A DNA stretch of 64,000 bases from Bifidobacterium minimum (lineage in GTDB: Bacteria > Actinomycetota > Actinomycetes > Actinomycetales > Bifidobacteriaceae). The notes beneath the pieces were generated by a model. The model saw nothing but the letters and a program-made list of their open reading frames with translations. It was not told the origin of the DNA and ran no database searches. Both the position numbers and the translations under genes were made by a program. Each line of letters starts with the position of its first letter. Position 1 is the stretch's first letter. The DNA lies in assembly GCF_000741645.1 (NCBI RefSeq), contig NZ_JGZD01000008.1, forward strand, positions 62,001-126,000, read 5' to 3'. Below, piece by piece: positions 49,203 through 59,006 of this stretch.

Positions 49203-50984
49203 GTGAAAAGGTTGTCGGGGTCTGGTGGATCGCCGTCGCATGGCCAGCGCGGCTTCACCCTTGTGGAGGTCATCGTCGCCACCAAATCGCTCAGCGGCAT
49301 CTACCAGTTCGGATGGTCGAAGACGACCAGCAGCGGGAGCAGCGGGGGGACGTCCGGCAGCACGACGTTCTACGGCAAGGCGCTCACCATCAATGGCGAC
49401 AAAGGCGCCTGGATATATGCAGAGTCCTACGATGCGGCCACCGGCGTTCTCATCGCGAACAATAACACTCTTTCGGATTGGTGGAAGGTGCAGAACAATC
49501 CAAGCGGGGCCACGGGGCTGATCGTTCAGGATCCGCGGTATCAGACCTGCATGGTAGCCGCCACCGACACCACGACGGGGGACGTGGATCCCACGAAGGA
49601 CGCCACGGAGGACTCGCCTGTCCGTCTTTTCCGTGTGGCCACGTCGACCGACAACAATGGGACTATCACGATCACCTACTCGGATCAATGCAAGTCCACC
49701 GGTGCATACAAGCATCTGAACACCTGGGTCTACAGCGCGGACGACAGCATCCGACTGGCCGGGACGGATCTGTGCGTGACCGGCGAAGGCGACACCGTCA
49801 ACATGCCCGCGAAGCTCGAGAAGTGCGGAACGGGATATTCGCCCAGGGTCAACGGGGCCGCGGCATATGAAGCGACGTATGCGACGAAGGAGGCCAACGA
49901 CCCCGACAGCCTCCTCAACAAGAATCAGAAATGGGCGTTCTACTACGGGTTCATGAACGCGAGAGACGACGTGAAAGACTCGAACTCGAAGACGCTCTAT
50001 CAGACTCTGTTCGGATACAGGGGATTATATGAGAACTTCAGCACGGGAGGCGGCTCGGGAGAGTATCCCGGCACCTGTGACACGGGTGCGGGAGAGCAGT
50101 TCTCCGATGGCAGCAAAGCCTGCTATCTCATCTCCAGCAAATGGCAGAACCCCCGCATCATGAACGACTGGACGACAAACCAGAACGTGTTCTACACCGG
50201 ATCTCTGGGCATGGCCGGAGAGTCCGGCTACGAGACCAAGCAGATCGTCAGTTCCACGGGATACTGCATCGATGGGCGACAGAGCAGAAATACCGGTAAA
50301 CTCACCACCCTCCCCTGCAACGTGGACGCGGAGCCCCTCGAGCCGAGCTGCGACTACAACAACTGCAGTACGGACTGGCACTGGATCTCCCAACACATCG
50401 ACTACATCGAGGCCGCATCGGCTACAGACTTCACTGCTGATAAGACCCCGGTGCTGACCACTTTGACGTCTCAGTCGTACTGGAATGATCAGGCGAACGA
50501 GAACTTCTGCTTCGAGATACAGACGTCGTCCGAATCCAAGGCGCAGAAGGTTCTTAATCTCTATGGTGCCTACTCCGCATGCCCAACGGCGTCGTCGACC
50601 GATTCGACGCATTCCTTCTACAGGTTCGGATATGTGGGAGCCGATTCGAAGTTCAACTACAAGTTCGTCCTAGCCTCGACGGTGAACCCCACGAATCCTG
50701 ACTCCTCCAGTGACCCACAGTGTCTGACGCAGATGAGTCCCGACGATCCGGACTTCGACTTCCACGACTACTGGTACGACCCCACGATGTCGTACATCGC
50801 CCTTGAAAGCTGCTCGGCATCAAGCACGAACATCTATGGGCAGACGACGTATCCGCAGGAGTGGAACACGGCGTCCGGATACTCCCATTCCTCAGGTTCG
50901 GGCAGTGGGGGAAGCTCGGGATCATCCGGCACGTCCATGACGGCGGGGACGGGATCCTTCATCGTCACCAAGCAGCTTTCCTAG
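49203..50984 (+). CDS. Large prepilin-type protein with truncated hydrophobic segment
   Basis: A 593-aa protein. The basic leader MKRLSGSGGSPSHGQRG and the cleavage/methylation motif G/FTLVEVIVA are textbook type IV prepilin features, including Glu5. However the helix ends after about nine residues: VEVIVATKSLSGIYQFG, whereas prepilins carry 20 or more hydrophobic residues here. The rest is a Ser/Thr/Tyr/Asp-rich extracellular domain with many cysteines (for example CDYNNCSTDW), possibly a tip adhesin. AAGGGGAG lies 4 nt before GTG 49203. An in-frame deletion of about 10-20 codons would explain the short helix. Without it membrane anchoring and assembly would be doubtful. Confidence 0.75.
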   Translation: MKRLSGSGGSPSHGQRGFTLVEVIVATKSLSGIYQFGWSKTTSSGSSGGTSGSTTFYGKALTINGDKGAWIYAESYDAATGVLIANNNTLSDWWKVQNNPSGATGLIVQDPRYQTCMVAATDTTTGDVDPTKDATEDSPVRLFRVATSTDNNGTITITYSDQCKSTGAYKHLNTWVYSADDSIRLAGTDLCVTGEGDTVNMPAKLEKCGTGYSPRVNGAAAYEATYATKEANDPDSLLNKNQKWAFYYGFMNARDDVKDSNSKTLYQTLFGYRGLYENFSTGGGSGEYPGTCDTGAGEQFSDGSKACYLISSKWQNPRIMNDWTTNQNVFYTGSLGMAGESGYETKQIVSSTGYCIDGRQSRNTGKLTTLPCNVDAEPLEPSCDYNNCSTDWHWISQHIDYIEAASATDFTADKTPVLTTLTSQSYWNDQANENFCFEIQTSSESKAQKVLNLYGAYSACPTASSTDSTHSFYRFGYVGADSKFNYKFVLASTVNPTNPDSSSDPQCLTQMSPDDPDFDFHDYWYDPTMSYIALESCSASSTNIYGQTTYPQEWNTASGYSHSSGSGSGGSSGSSGTSMTAGTGSFIVTKQLS

Positions 50985-51060
50985 GACGCGCTTTCATGGG
51001 ACCTGGCTTTGATGGGACTTGGGACGACGGACACTTCGGTCTGACTATGGGGAACCAACA

Positions 51061-51879
51061 ATGAGCATCGACATCGCGGACTTCGTGCTGGCCGTCGCAG
51101 CCGCCTTCGTCGTCGGCTGCCTCATCGCCTCATTCCTCAACGTGGTGATCTGGCGGGTGCCGAACGGCATCAGCCTCGTCGACCCGCCGCGGAGCTTCTG
51201 CCCGACGTGCAAGGAGCGGATCGCGTGGTACGACAACATCCCGCTCGTCTCCTACGCGGTCCTTGGCGGGCGCTGCCGTCACTGCCACGAACCCATATCG
51301 GCGCGGTATCCGCTCGTGGAGGCACTCGGAGGAGCGTCGGCGGCCATGGTCGTCGCGGGGGCGATGGGCGGGCTCTATCCCGGCTGGCTGCTGCCCGACC
51401 TGCTGTATCTGACCGCCGTGTCCATCGTCGTGGCGTTCATCGACCTCGACCATCAGCTCATCCTCAACGTCGTGGTCTACCCGTCATACCTCGTCAGCCT
51501 TGTGCTTCTTTCCCTCGCGTCCGGCATGGCCGGGTCATGGTGGTCGCTGGGCAGGGCCGCGGCGGGGGGCCTCGCCCTCGGCGTCTTCTACCTTCTGCTC
51601 GCGCTCATCTGGCCCGGCGGGATGGGGATGGGCGACGTGAAGCTCGCCGCGCTGCTCGGGATGTCCTTGGCGTGGATGGGCTGGGGGCCGCTGCTCGTCG
51701 GCGGATTCGCGGCCTTCCTCGTGGGCGGCGTCGTGGGCGTCGTCCAGATGGCGTGCCACAAGGTCGACATCCACGGGGGCATCCCCTTCGGGCCCTCCAT
51801 GGTTGTCGGAGCGTGGATAGGCATCATGGCCGGAGCGCCACTCGCCCGCCTATATCTGGGCCTATTGGGATTAGGATAG
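51061..51879 (+). CDS. pilD: Prepilin peptidase / N-methyltransferase
   Basis: A 272-aa membrane aspartyl protease that cleaves prepilin leaders and methylates the new N-terminus. SFLNVVIWRVPNG is followed by the zinc-binding cysteine pairs FCPTC and RCRHC (Cys47, 50, 72, 75). Both active-site aspartates are present in FIDLDHQ (Asp128) and GMGMGDVKLAA (Asp192). About eight hydrophobic segments are seen. GGGGAA about 8 nt upstream is a moderate ribosome site. The gene is intact. Its expected substrates are the prepilins upstream. Confidence 0.95.
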   Translation: MSIDIADFVLAVAAAFVVGCLIASFLNVVIWRVPNGISLVDPPRSFCPTCKERIAWYDNIPLVSYAVLGGRCRHCHEPISARYPLVEALGGASAAMVVAGAMGGLYPGWLLPDLLYLTAVSIVVAFIDLDHQLILNVVVYPSYLVSLVLLSLASGMAGSWWSLGRAAAGGLALGVFYLLLALIWPGGMGMGDVKLAALLGMSLAWMGWGPLLVGGFAAFLVGGVVGVVQMACHKVDIHGGIPFGPSMVVGAWIGIMAGAPLARLYLGLLGLG

Positions 51880-52007
51880 GGGGAGGGATGCGCTAATTGA
51901 CGTTGATGTCGAAACATGTCTGCATAAGTAGGGCCATGTCTGCGTGAAACGCTGCATGACATGAAGGGGTCGCCGTGGGGGAACGCGGCGTATGGACAGG
52001 AGAAACC

Positions 52008-53054
52008 ATGAAGACAATGGTGGCATTGGGATTGTCAAGCGACGCCATCAGGGTGGCGGTGATAGGCAATCCCTACACGCCGCGCCCTCTGATCAAACAG
52101 TGGCATACGTTCACGCTGCCCGCGGGGGCGGTCGTCGACGGGGAGGTCGTCGACCAGCCGACGGTCACGGGGATGATGAAGCAGATCGTCAAACGCCATC
52201 GCATCCCAACCTCGAACGTGGCCATGGTGTACTCCAGCAGGCGCGTGCTGTTCCGCGAGGCCACCTTCCCCGAGATGGGTCTCGACGAGCTACACGCCAC
52301 GCTGCCGTTCTAGGCGAAGAACCTCATCCCGCTGCCTATTCCCGACTCCGTTCTCGACTTCGTGCCTCTTCGCCGCGAGAAGACGAACCAGGGATACCAG
52401 CTGCATGGGCTGCTCGTGGCGTCGCTCCGGTCCGGCATCGAGAAGACCGCGAACGCCGTGGAGCAGGCCGGGCTTATCGTCTCGTCCGTCGACGCCAGCC
52501 CCTTCTGCATGGCCCGCCTATATAAAGAGGAGTCCAAGGACGGCAACGTCGTCCTCGTCAACGTCGGATCGAATAGCACCGATGTGATCGTCGTCAACGA
52601 CGGCATGCCCGTCTATCTGCGAACCGTGCCGTCCGGTGCCGACGACGTCACCCAGGCCGTCGCGATGGCGCTCGGCATCGACTTCGAGGACGCCAACGAG
52701 GTCAAGCGCCGTATCGGACTGCAGAACGTCGTCGGCGACAAGCGCCTCGAAAAGGCCGAGGAGGTCATTCGGGAGTCCACCGCCCAGCTCATCGTCAGCA
52801 TCCGCAACACCCTCGGAATGTTCGCGGCGTCCCATCCCGATGACACCTTGCAGGGCATACTCCTGACCGGCGTGGGGGCGACGCTGGAGGGATTCCCCAA
52901 CGTGCTGGCCACGTCCACGAACATGCTGGTCACCATGGGCGACCCCTTCTCCAAATTCGACCAGTCCAAGGAATCCATCGAGCGGGAGAGGATCACGCAC
53001 GCGTCCGGCTACTCGATCGTTCTCGGACTCGCCCTAGGAAAGAAGCCACGATGA
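52008..53054 (+). pseudogene. pilM: Type IV pilus assembly protein PilM with in-frame TAG
   Basis: Conceptually 348 aa if the TAG at 52311-52313 is read through. The actin-like fold is clear: VALGLSSDAIRVAVIGN at the start, then MVYSSRRVLFREATFPEM and, after the stop, AKNLIPLPIPDSVLDFVPL, VVLVNVGSNSTDVIVVNDG, SIRNTLGMFAASHPDD and LLTGVGATLEGFPNVLA. The stop occurs in LPF*AKNLIP, where PilM homologues commonly carry Gln; a single C-to-T change of CAG would give TAG. AGGAG precedes the ATG, and the end overlaps pilN as ATGA. No internal start with a ribosome site is seen just after the stop, so the long C-terminal part is probably poorly expressed. Confidence 0.88.
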
Positions 53055-53995
53055 GAAGACACGATACCCACACCGACAAGCCGAAGGGACCCGAAGGCGA
53101 GAGCCGCGCTCCACGGGACGGCGGTCAGGCGACGGAACGGCGCGGCATGGCCCACGGCGGGAAGAAAAGCCGTATGTCCATGAGCATGGGAGAGCTTCTC
53201 AACACCGGCGGGAAGGGCGGGAAGAAGAGCAAGGCGCCGCGCGACACCACGGCGGATTGGAGACTGCGCTCCAATCTGCTTCCCAAGTCCATCGCCGTCA
53301 TCAACCGAGACCGCATGGTGCAGCGCATCATGACGCTTGCCGTCGTCGTCGTGCTCATATTCTCCGTGCTGGTCACGATCTTCATGAAGATCGTGGTCGT
53401 TGCGACCCAGTCCCAGACCGAGAACCAGCGGCAGCTGGCCATGAGCCTTCAGCAGACCAAGGCGAAATACGCGGACGTGGAGAAGATCGTCACGGCCTCC
53501 GACGACACCCAGAAGGTGCTGGTCTCGACGCTGTACGATGAAATCGACTGGCAGACGGTCGCCACCAACCTCGATTCGGCGCTTCCCGCCAACACGTCAT
53601 ACACCAGTCTTCAGCTTACGGAGTTCCAGCCGGAGACCACAGGGTCGAGCTCATCGTCGAGTTCGTCGTCCACGGCGGGGGACGTCTGGGGGTCGGGCGG
53701 AGTCATCGACGTGGCGTTCACCGTGAAATCCACCGATTTCGTGACGGCCAAAACCTTCATTACGAACTTCTCGAAGATCACCGGATACATCGTCGGCGAC
53801 ATCAGCTCGATATCAGGGTCGCCGGGTGAGGGGTACACGTACACGGGAACCGTGTCCCTCGACCTCACAGGCAACACCACGTCGCGGGGGGACTCCGCCG
53901 GTGGCGCGGAGACCGTGAACCGCGAGCTGCTGGATACGCTGCGTAAGGATCTGCGTTCCCAGGCCGGCGTGACCACCTCGAGCGAAAAGGAGTGA
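53051..53995 (+). CDS. pilN: Type IV pilus assembly protein PilN
   Basis: A 314-aa bitopic protein. A basic, glycine-rich cytoplasmic tail (about 1-70) ends at SNLLPKSIAVINRDR, the conserved PilN motif that binds PilM. One membrane helix follows (about 97-117, MTLAVVVVLIFSVLVTIFMK), then a periplasmic-type coiled coil and domain. The cytoplasmic tail is longer than in proteobacterial PilN. A poly-Ser stretch (about 199-207) is unusual. The ATG overlaps the pilM stop. The gene is open throughout. Confidence 0.87.
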   Translation: MRRHDTHTDKPKGPEGESRAPRDGGQATERRGMAHGGKKSRMSMSMGELLNTGGKGGKKSKAPRDTTADWRLRSNLLPKSIAVINRDRMVQRIMTLAVVVVLIFSVLVTIFMKIVVVATQSQTENQRQLAMSLQQTKAKYADVEKIVTASDDTQKVLVSTLYDEIDWQTVATNLDSALPANTSYTSLQLTEFQPETTGSSSSSSSSSTAGDVWGSGGVIDVAFTVKSTDFVTAKTFITNFSKITGYIVGDISSISGSPGEGYTYTGTVSLDLTGNTTSRGDSAGGAETVNRELLDTLRKDLRSQAGVTTSSEKE

Positions 53996-54002
53996 TTCGG
54001 AC

Positions 54003-54641
54003 ATGTTCATGAACAGGCATCGCGCTGCATGGGTCGGGCTTCTCGCCGCGGCCATCGCCATCGTCTTCCTTCTCTGGACCGCCGTCGTCACGCCCCGTCT
54101 GCAGGAGGTCAGCGCCGTCAGGGAACAGACCGAGCAGCTTCGGCAGCAGAACACCGAGGTCGAGAAAACCATCGAGAAGCTGAACATCGCGAGCGGCACC
54201 ATCACGCTTCAGACGACCAGGCTCAATCAGCTCAGACGGCAGATCCCGAACGTCTACGACCAGTAGGCGCTCATCAACTCCCTCAATCAGTCGGCGAAGG
54301 ACACCGGCATAACTCTGTCGTCGGTCACCTTCGAAACCGCGACGGACGCCGTCCTGCCGCAGGCCGTATCCGGGGCGATCAGCAACAGGCTCGTCCAGGT
54401 TCCCCTCACGGTTAACGCGCAGGGGTCCTACGACAAGCTCCGCAGCTTCGTGGCCAAGGTGCAGGACATGGAGCGCGTCGTGGTGCCCAGCAGCCTGACC
54501 TATCCGTTGGGGACCGCCTCGACGGGAGCCGATCAGGCTACAACCGACAGTCTGTCCATGACGTGCAACACCTATTCATTGGTGGACTCCACGTCGATAG
54601 CCGGATCAACCGGCACGGGATCGACCGGCACGTCGGACTGA
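54003..54641 (+). pseudogene. pilO: Type IV pilus assembly protein PilO with in-frame TAG
   Basis: Conceptually 212 aa if TAG 54264-54266 is read. One helix (WVGLLAAAIAIVFLLWTAVV) is followed by a coiled coil (VREQTEQLRQQNTEVEKTIEKL) and, after the stop, a ferredoxin-like domain with ALINSLNQSAKDTGI and VNAQGSYDKLRSFVAKVQDMERVV, typical of PilO. The stop replaces the residue after NVYDQ; a CAG (Gln) codon changed to TAG would fit. The truncated product (87 aa) would have the helix and coil only. AAGGAG precedes the ATG. It is the last pil gene of the plus-strand set. Confidence 0.85.
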
Positions 54642-54750
54642 CGCGGGAGGGCAGACGGGGGAGACGGGTCGAAGGGCGGCGTCCGTCCCCGTGTGTCGTT
54701 AGACTATGGCGGGTTAGCAGACCCCCGCAAGTCAGACCAGAAGGTGAATT

Positions 54751-56271
54751 GTGGCAGTATCCAAACTCGATGACGTCGTCTCCCTCGCCAAGCGCCGCGG
54801 CTTTGTGTTCCCCGCAGGCGAGATCTATGGCGGCACGCGATCCGCGTGGGATTATGGCCCGCTCGGAGTGGCCCTCAAGGACAACATCAAACGCGAATGG
54901 TGGCGGTCGATGGTCGTCACCCGGGGCGATGTGGTCGGCGTGGACACCTCCATCATCCTTCCGCCCGCCGTGTGGGTGGCCTCCGGGCACGTCAGCGTGT
55001 TCAACGACCCGCTCATCGAATGCCTGAACTGCCACAAGCGCCAGCGCTCCGACAAGCTCCAGGAGTCCTGGGCGGAGAAGCATGGCGACAAGATGCCGCC
55101 GAACGGCCTCAAGGACATCGTCTGCCCCGACTGCGGGACCCGCGGCCAGTGGACCGAGCCGCGCGACTTCAACATGATGCTGCGCACCCATCTGGGACCG
55201 GTCGACGACGACAACTCCCTGCACTATCTGCGTCCCGAAACGGCCCAGGGCATCTTCGTGGACTTCAAGAACGTCATGATGTCGTCGCGGTCCAAGCCGC
55301 CGTTCGGAATCGCCAACATGGGCAAGTCGTTCCGCAACGAGATCACCCCCGGCAACTTCATCTTCCGCACGCGCGAGTTCGAGCAGATGGAGATGGAGTT
55401 CTTCGTCGAGCCCGGAACCGACGAGGACTGGCACCAGTACTGGATCGACACCCGCACGCGCTGGTACGTCGACCTCGGCATCAACCCCGACAACCTGCGC
55501 CACTACGAGCATCCCAAGGAGAAGCTGAGCCACTACTCCAAGCGCACCGTCGACATCGAATACAAGTTCGGATTCCAGGGATCCGACTGGGGCGAGCTCG
55601 AGGGCGTCGCCAACCGGACCGACTTCGACCTCAGCGCGCATTCGAAGCATTCGGGCGAGGACCTCAGCTACTTCAACCAGGCCACCGGCGAGCGGTACGT
55701 TCCCTTCGTCATCGAGCCCGCCGCAGGCCTGACCCGCTCGCTGATGGCGTTCCTGGTGGACGCCTACGACGTCGACGAGGCTCCCAACACCAAGGGCGGA
55801 GTCGACCGCCGAACCGTTCTTCGTCTCGACCCGCGCCTCGCGCCGGTCAAGGCCGCCGTCCTGCCCCTGAGCAAGAAGCCCGAGCTGCAGGCCATCGCCC
55901 ATGATCTGGCCGCCGACCTTCGTCAGCATGAGTGGATGATCGACTACGACGAGTCCGGTGCCATCGGACGCCGCTACCGTCGTCAGGACGAGATCGGCAC
56001 GCCGCTGTGCGTCACCGTGGACTTCGACAGCCTCGACGACCACGCCGTCACCGTGCGCGACCGCGACACCATGGAGCAGAAGCGCATCGCACTGGACAAG
56101 GTCGTCGACTACGTCTCGTCCGTGGTCTCGGAGCGCCGCGTGCGCTACCCGGAGGGACCGGCGTCGATCGTCGGAACCCGCGCCGCCGATGGCGGAACCA
56201 GCGTGGTCGGGGAGTCCGGCGTCGACGAAAGCGAGCCGATCAAGGTGGCCGAGGCCGGTGGTCTGTATTAA
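54751..56271 (+). CDS. glyS: Glycyl-tRNA synthetase (class II, alpha2 type)
   Basis: A 506-aa aminoacyl-tRNA synthetase. It begins [21 protein letters not shown]. Motif 2 is in [23 protein letters not shown], preceded by [15 protein letters not shown], and motif 3 is in [17 protein letters not shown] zinc-binding-like CLNCHK...CPDCGT pair lies about residues 90-130. The C-terminal anticodon-binding domain (about 365-480) is complete. GTG 54751 has AGAAGGTGA upstream; no T-box motif was seen in the 110-nt leader. Confidence 0.96.
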   Translation: MAVSKLDDVVSLAKRRGFVFPAGEIYGGTRSAWDYGPLGVALKDNIKREWWRSMVVTRGDVVGVDTSIILPPAVWVASGHVSVFNDPLIECLNCHKRQRSDKLQESWAEKHGDKMPPNGLKDIVCPDCGTRGQWTEPRDFNMMLRTHLGPVDDDNSLHYLRPETAQGIFVDFKNVMMSSRSKPPFGIANMGKSFRNEITPGNFIFRTREFEQMEMEFFVEPGTDEDWHQYWIDTRTRWYVDLGINPDNLRHYEHPKEKLSHYSKRTVDIEYKFGFQGSDWGELEGVANRTDFDLSAHSKHSGEDLSYFNQATGERYVPFVIEPAAGLTRSLMAFLVDAYDVDEAPNTKGGVDRRTVLRLDPRLAPVKAAVLPLSKKPELQAIAHDLAADLRQHEWMIDYDESGAIGRRYRRQDEIGTPLCVTVDFDSLDDHAVTVRDRDTMEQKRIALDKVVDYVSSVVSERRVRYPEGPASIVGTRAADGGTSVVGESGVDESEPIKVAEAGGLY

Positions 56272-56296
56272 CCCTCGGGTATCGCAGTCACCTCGG

Positions 56297-57598
56297 ATGT
56301 TGCAGGCCCCACTGACGCGGGATGCCATGGCGGGGTCGGTGGCCGATCTCGCCGTCGGCCCTGACGCGGAGCGCGCGTATCCGACCGGCGGCTCGGCCGC
56401 TCCCGCCGACGCCGTCGTCCAGGCCGGTTCCGACGGCCCCGCCCGAACCGCGTCCATGCCGCCCGTGGATCTCGGTGGCATCCATGTCCCCACGCCCGTG
56501 ATCCTCTCGCCCATGGCCGGTGTGACGAACTGGCCGTTCCGCACCCTCTGCGAAGGGTATGGGCCGGATGGCCTGTACGTGGCGGAGATGATCACCGCTC
56601 GGGCCCTCGTCGCCCGCAATCCCAAGGCGTTCCGTCTGTGCCGCTTCGCCCCCGGCGAGAGGGTGAGGTCCCTCCAGCTGTACGGCGTGGACCCGGTGAT
56701 CGTCGAGCAGGCGGCGCGCATGGTGGTCGACGGAGGCATGGCCGACCACATCGACCTCAACTTCGGATGCCCCGTTCCCAAGGTCACCCGGCGTGGGGGA
56801 GGCTCCGCGCTTCCCTGGAAAACCGATCTCTTCGCCGAGCTCCTCCATCGCGTGGTGACCGTGTGCAAGCCTGCGGGAATCCCCGTGACGGCGAAGATCC
56901 GCGTGGGGATCGACCACGAGCACGAGACGTACCTCGACGCCGGGCGCATCGCCGAGGATGAGGGATGCGCGGCCGTCACCCTCCATGCCCGCACGACGGC
57001 CGAATACTATGGCGGGCACTCCGATTGGAGCCGCATCGCCGAACTGGTGGGCGCGCTGGACATCCCGGTCTTCGGCAATGGGGACATCTGGGGAGCCGAC
57101 GACGCGGTGGAGATGGTTCGACGGACCGGTTGCGCGGGCGTCGCCATCGGCCGCGGGTGCCAGGGAAGACCGTGGCTGTTCACCGACATCCGCAACGCCT
57201 TCGCGGGAAGCGACGAGCGGGTGAACCCCACGCTCGGACAGGTCGCGCAGGTCGTCCTTCGCCACGCCGCCATGCTCGTGGAGTTCTACGACGGCGACGA
57301 GCGCATGGCCGTCCATGACCTGCGAAAGCACATCGCGTGGTATCTCAAGGGATTCCCGGTGGGAGGCTCGACCCGCCGCCAGTGCATGGAGTCCGAGAGC
57401 ATCGACGACGTGCGGCGTGTGCTCGATTCGCTCGATCCCGACGCCACATTGCCCGCCACCGTGGTCAATGCTCCCCGCGGCCGCACCCGATACGCCCGCA
57501 AGGTCCATCTTCCATACGGATGGCTGGATTCCCGGACCACCACCCATGAGCAGCGCGAGGCGTTGTTCGGGGACGATCCCATGGATGCGGGATATTGA
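56297..57598 (+). CDS. dusB: tRNA-dihydrouridine synthase (DusB-like)
   Basis: A 433-aa flavoenzyme reducing uridines in tRNA D-loops. After an Ala/Gly/Pro-rich start of about 60 residues the barrel reads VILSPMAGVTNWPFRTLC, LQLYGVDPVIVEQAARM and DLNFGCPVPKVTRRGGGSAL with the catalytic Cys158, then VTAKIRVGID, LHARTTAEYYGGHSDW and FGNGDIW, GVAIGRGCQGRPWLF. ATG 56297 was kept as start although no clear ribosome site is visible; ATG 56327 is another option. It begins 25 nt after glyS and may be co-transcribed. Confidence 0.93.
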   Translation: MLQAPLTRDAMAGSVADLAVGPDAERAYPTGGSAAPADAVVQAGSDGPARTASMPPVDLGGIHVPTPVILSPMAGVTNWPFRTLCEGYGPDGLYVAEMITARALVARNPKAFRLCRFAPGERVRSLQLYGVDPVIVEQAARMVVDGGMADHIDLNFGCPVPKVTRRGGGSALPWKTDLFAELLHRVVTVCKPAGIPVTAKIRVGIDHEHETYLDAGRIAEDEGCAAVTLHARTTAEYYGGHSDWSRIAELVGALDIPVFGNGDIWGADDAVEMVRRTGCAGVAIGRGCQGRPWLFTDIRNAFAGSDERVNPTLGQVAQVVLRHAAMLVEFYDGDERMAVHDLRKHIAWYLKGFPVGGSTRRQCMESESIDDVRRVLDSLDPDATLPATVVNAPRGRTRYARKVHLPYGWLDSRTTTHEQREALFGDDPMDAGY

Positions 57599-57738
57599 TC
57601 GCAGGCCGGGGCGTGGGCGCGGTGACGGGCGGGTACCATGTCAAGGAATGGGAAAAACGCGGTCACACACCGCGAAAAGGCGATCTGCGTGATCGTTCTG
57701 CGATAGAGTAGGCGTAACCGTGTGAGTGACAGGAGACA

Positions 57739-58977
57739 ATGGTGAGCGAGATTGCCCAGGCAGACGATTTCAACGACAAGACCAACATCAAGGTCGTCGG
57801 AGTCGGTGGAGCAGGTGGAAACGCCGTGAATCGCATGATCGCTGATGGGTTGCAGAACGTTGAGTTTGTGGCCATCAACACCGATGCGAAGGATCTGCTA
57901 AGGTCGGACGCCAACGTCAAGATATCGTTGAGTGACGGGTCGAGCCGTGGGCTGGGGGCCGGCGCCGATCCCGAGAAGGGCGCCAAGGCGGCGCAGGACC
58001 ATCAGTCCGACATCGAGGAGGCTCTCAAGGGCGCCGACATGGTGTTCGTGACCTGCGGCGAGGGAGGCGGAACCGGCACCGGAGCCAGTCCCATCGTCGC
58101 GCGTGCGGCCCATCAGCAGGGCGCCCTGACCATCGCCGTCGTCACCCGTCCCTTCTCCTTCGAGGGACCTCAGCGGTCGGCCTCGGCCAAGCTGGGGATC
58201 GAGAACCTCCGCAAGGAGGTCGATGCGCTGATCGTCATTCCCAACGACAGGCTTCTGGAGATCTCGGACCGCACCATCGGCATCGTCGACGCCTTCAAGA
58301 CCGCCGACACCGCGCTGCTCGCCGGCGTCCAGGGGATCACCGATCTGATCACCCTCAACTCCTACATCCACGTCGACTTCTCCGACGTGAGCGCCATCCT
58401 GCGTGGAGCGGGAACGGCCCTGTTCGGCATCGGCTCCGCCCGTGGCGAGGATCGCGCCACGCAGGCTGCGGAGATCGCCATCAGCTCGCCGCTGCTGGAG
58501 GAGAGCATCGAGGGCGCGCACGGGGCCCTCATCAACGTCGCCGGCCCCACGGACCTCAAGCTGCAGGAGGCCTACGCCGCGACCGACCTCGTCCGCAAGG
58601 CCATCCACCCGGAGGCCCAGATCATCTGGGGCCTGGCTCTGGACGACGCCTACGGCGACGAGATGCGCATCACCGTCATCGCCGCGGGATTCGACTCGGA
58701 CTCGAAGAAGGCGTCGGAGGGGCAGAAGGCTCCGAGATCCCTGACGCAGCCTACGTCCGGCGATTCGGGAGCCTCCGCCGCCACGGATTCCTCTTCCGGG
58801 GCTTCCTCGGCCATGTCTTCCCCCTCCTTGGACACGCCCTCGTCGCGGGCGTCCGCGGACGGCGACGCCGCGCGGAACACGCCCTCGTCGCCACGGTCCG
58901 TGGATGAGACAAGCGAGCACGAGGTGATATCCTCCGGTGATCTGGGGGATCTCGACATTCCGGATTTTCTGCGCTGA
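57739..58977 (+). CDS. ftsZ: Cell division protein FtsZ
   Basis: A 412-aa tubulin-like GTPase that forms the division ring. IKVVGVGGAGGNAVNRMI, the GTP signature CGEGGGTGTGASP and TNTDAKDL-like AINTDAKDLL are present, as is NSYIHVDFSDV in the T7 region. The C-terminal linker (about 325-395) is Ser/Ala/Asp-rich and ends with the conserved peptide DLGDLDIPDFLR that binds SepF and FtsA-type partners. AGGAG lies 3 nt before ATG 57739 and 6 nt before GTG 57742, so the true start may be either. It heads a division cluster with sepF, yggT and divIVA. Confidence 0.97.
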   Translation: MVSEIAQADDFNDKTNIKVVGVGGAGGNAVNRMIADGLQNVEFVAINTDAKDLLRSDANVKISLSDGSSRGLGAGADPEKGAKAAQDHQSDIEEALKGADMVFVTCGEGGGTGTGASPIVARAAHQQGALTIAVVTRPFSFEGPQRSASAKLGIENLRKEVDALIVIPNDRLLEISDRTIGIVDAFKTADTALLAGVQGITDLITLNSYIHVDFSDVSAILRGAGTALFGIGSARGEDRATQAAEIAISSPLLEESIEGAHGALINVAGPTDLKLQEAYAATDLVRKAIHPEAQIIWGLALDDAYGDEMRITVIAAGFDSDSKKASEGQKAPRSLTQPTSGDSGASAATDSSSGASSAMSSPSLDTPSSRASADGDAARNTPSSPRSVDETSEHEVISSGDLGDLDIPDFLR

Positions 58978-59006
58978 GCGCGCTATAGGCGACGAAAGGA
59001 ACTCGC

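Noticed and set aside
44447..54641. Genome-wide reassignment of TAG to a sense codon
   Set aside because: TAG correctly terminates recO, kdpF, kdpC, pilD, the prepilin gene and yggT, and in-frame TAG was seen only in pil genes.
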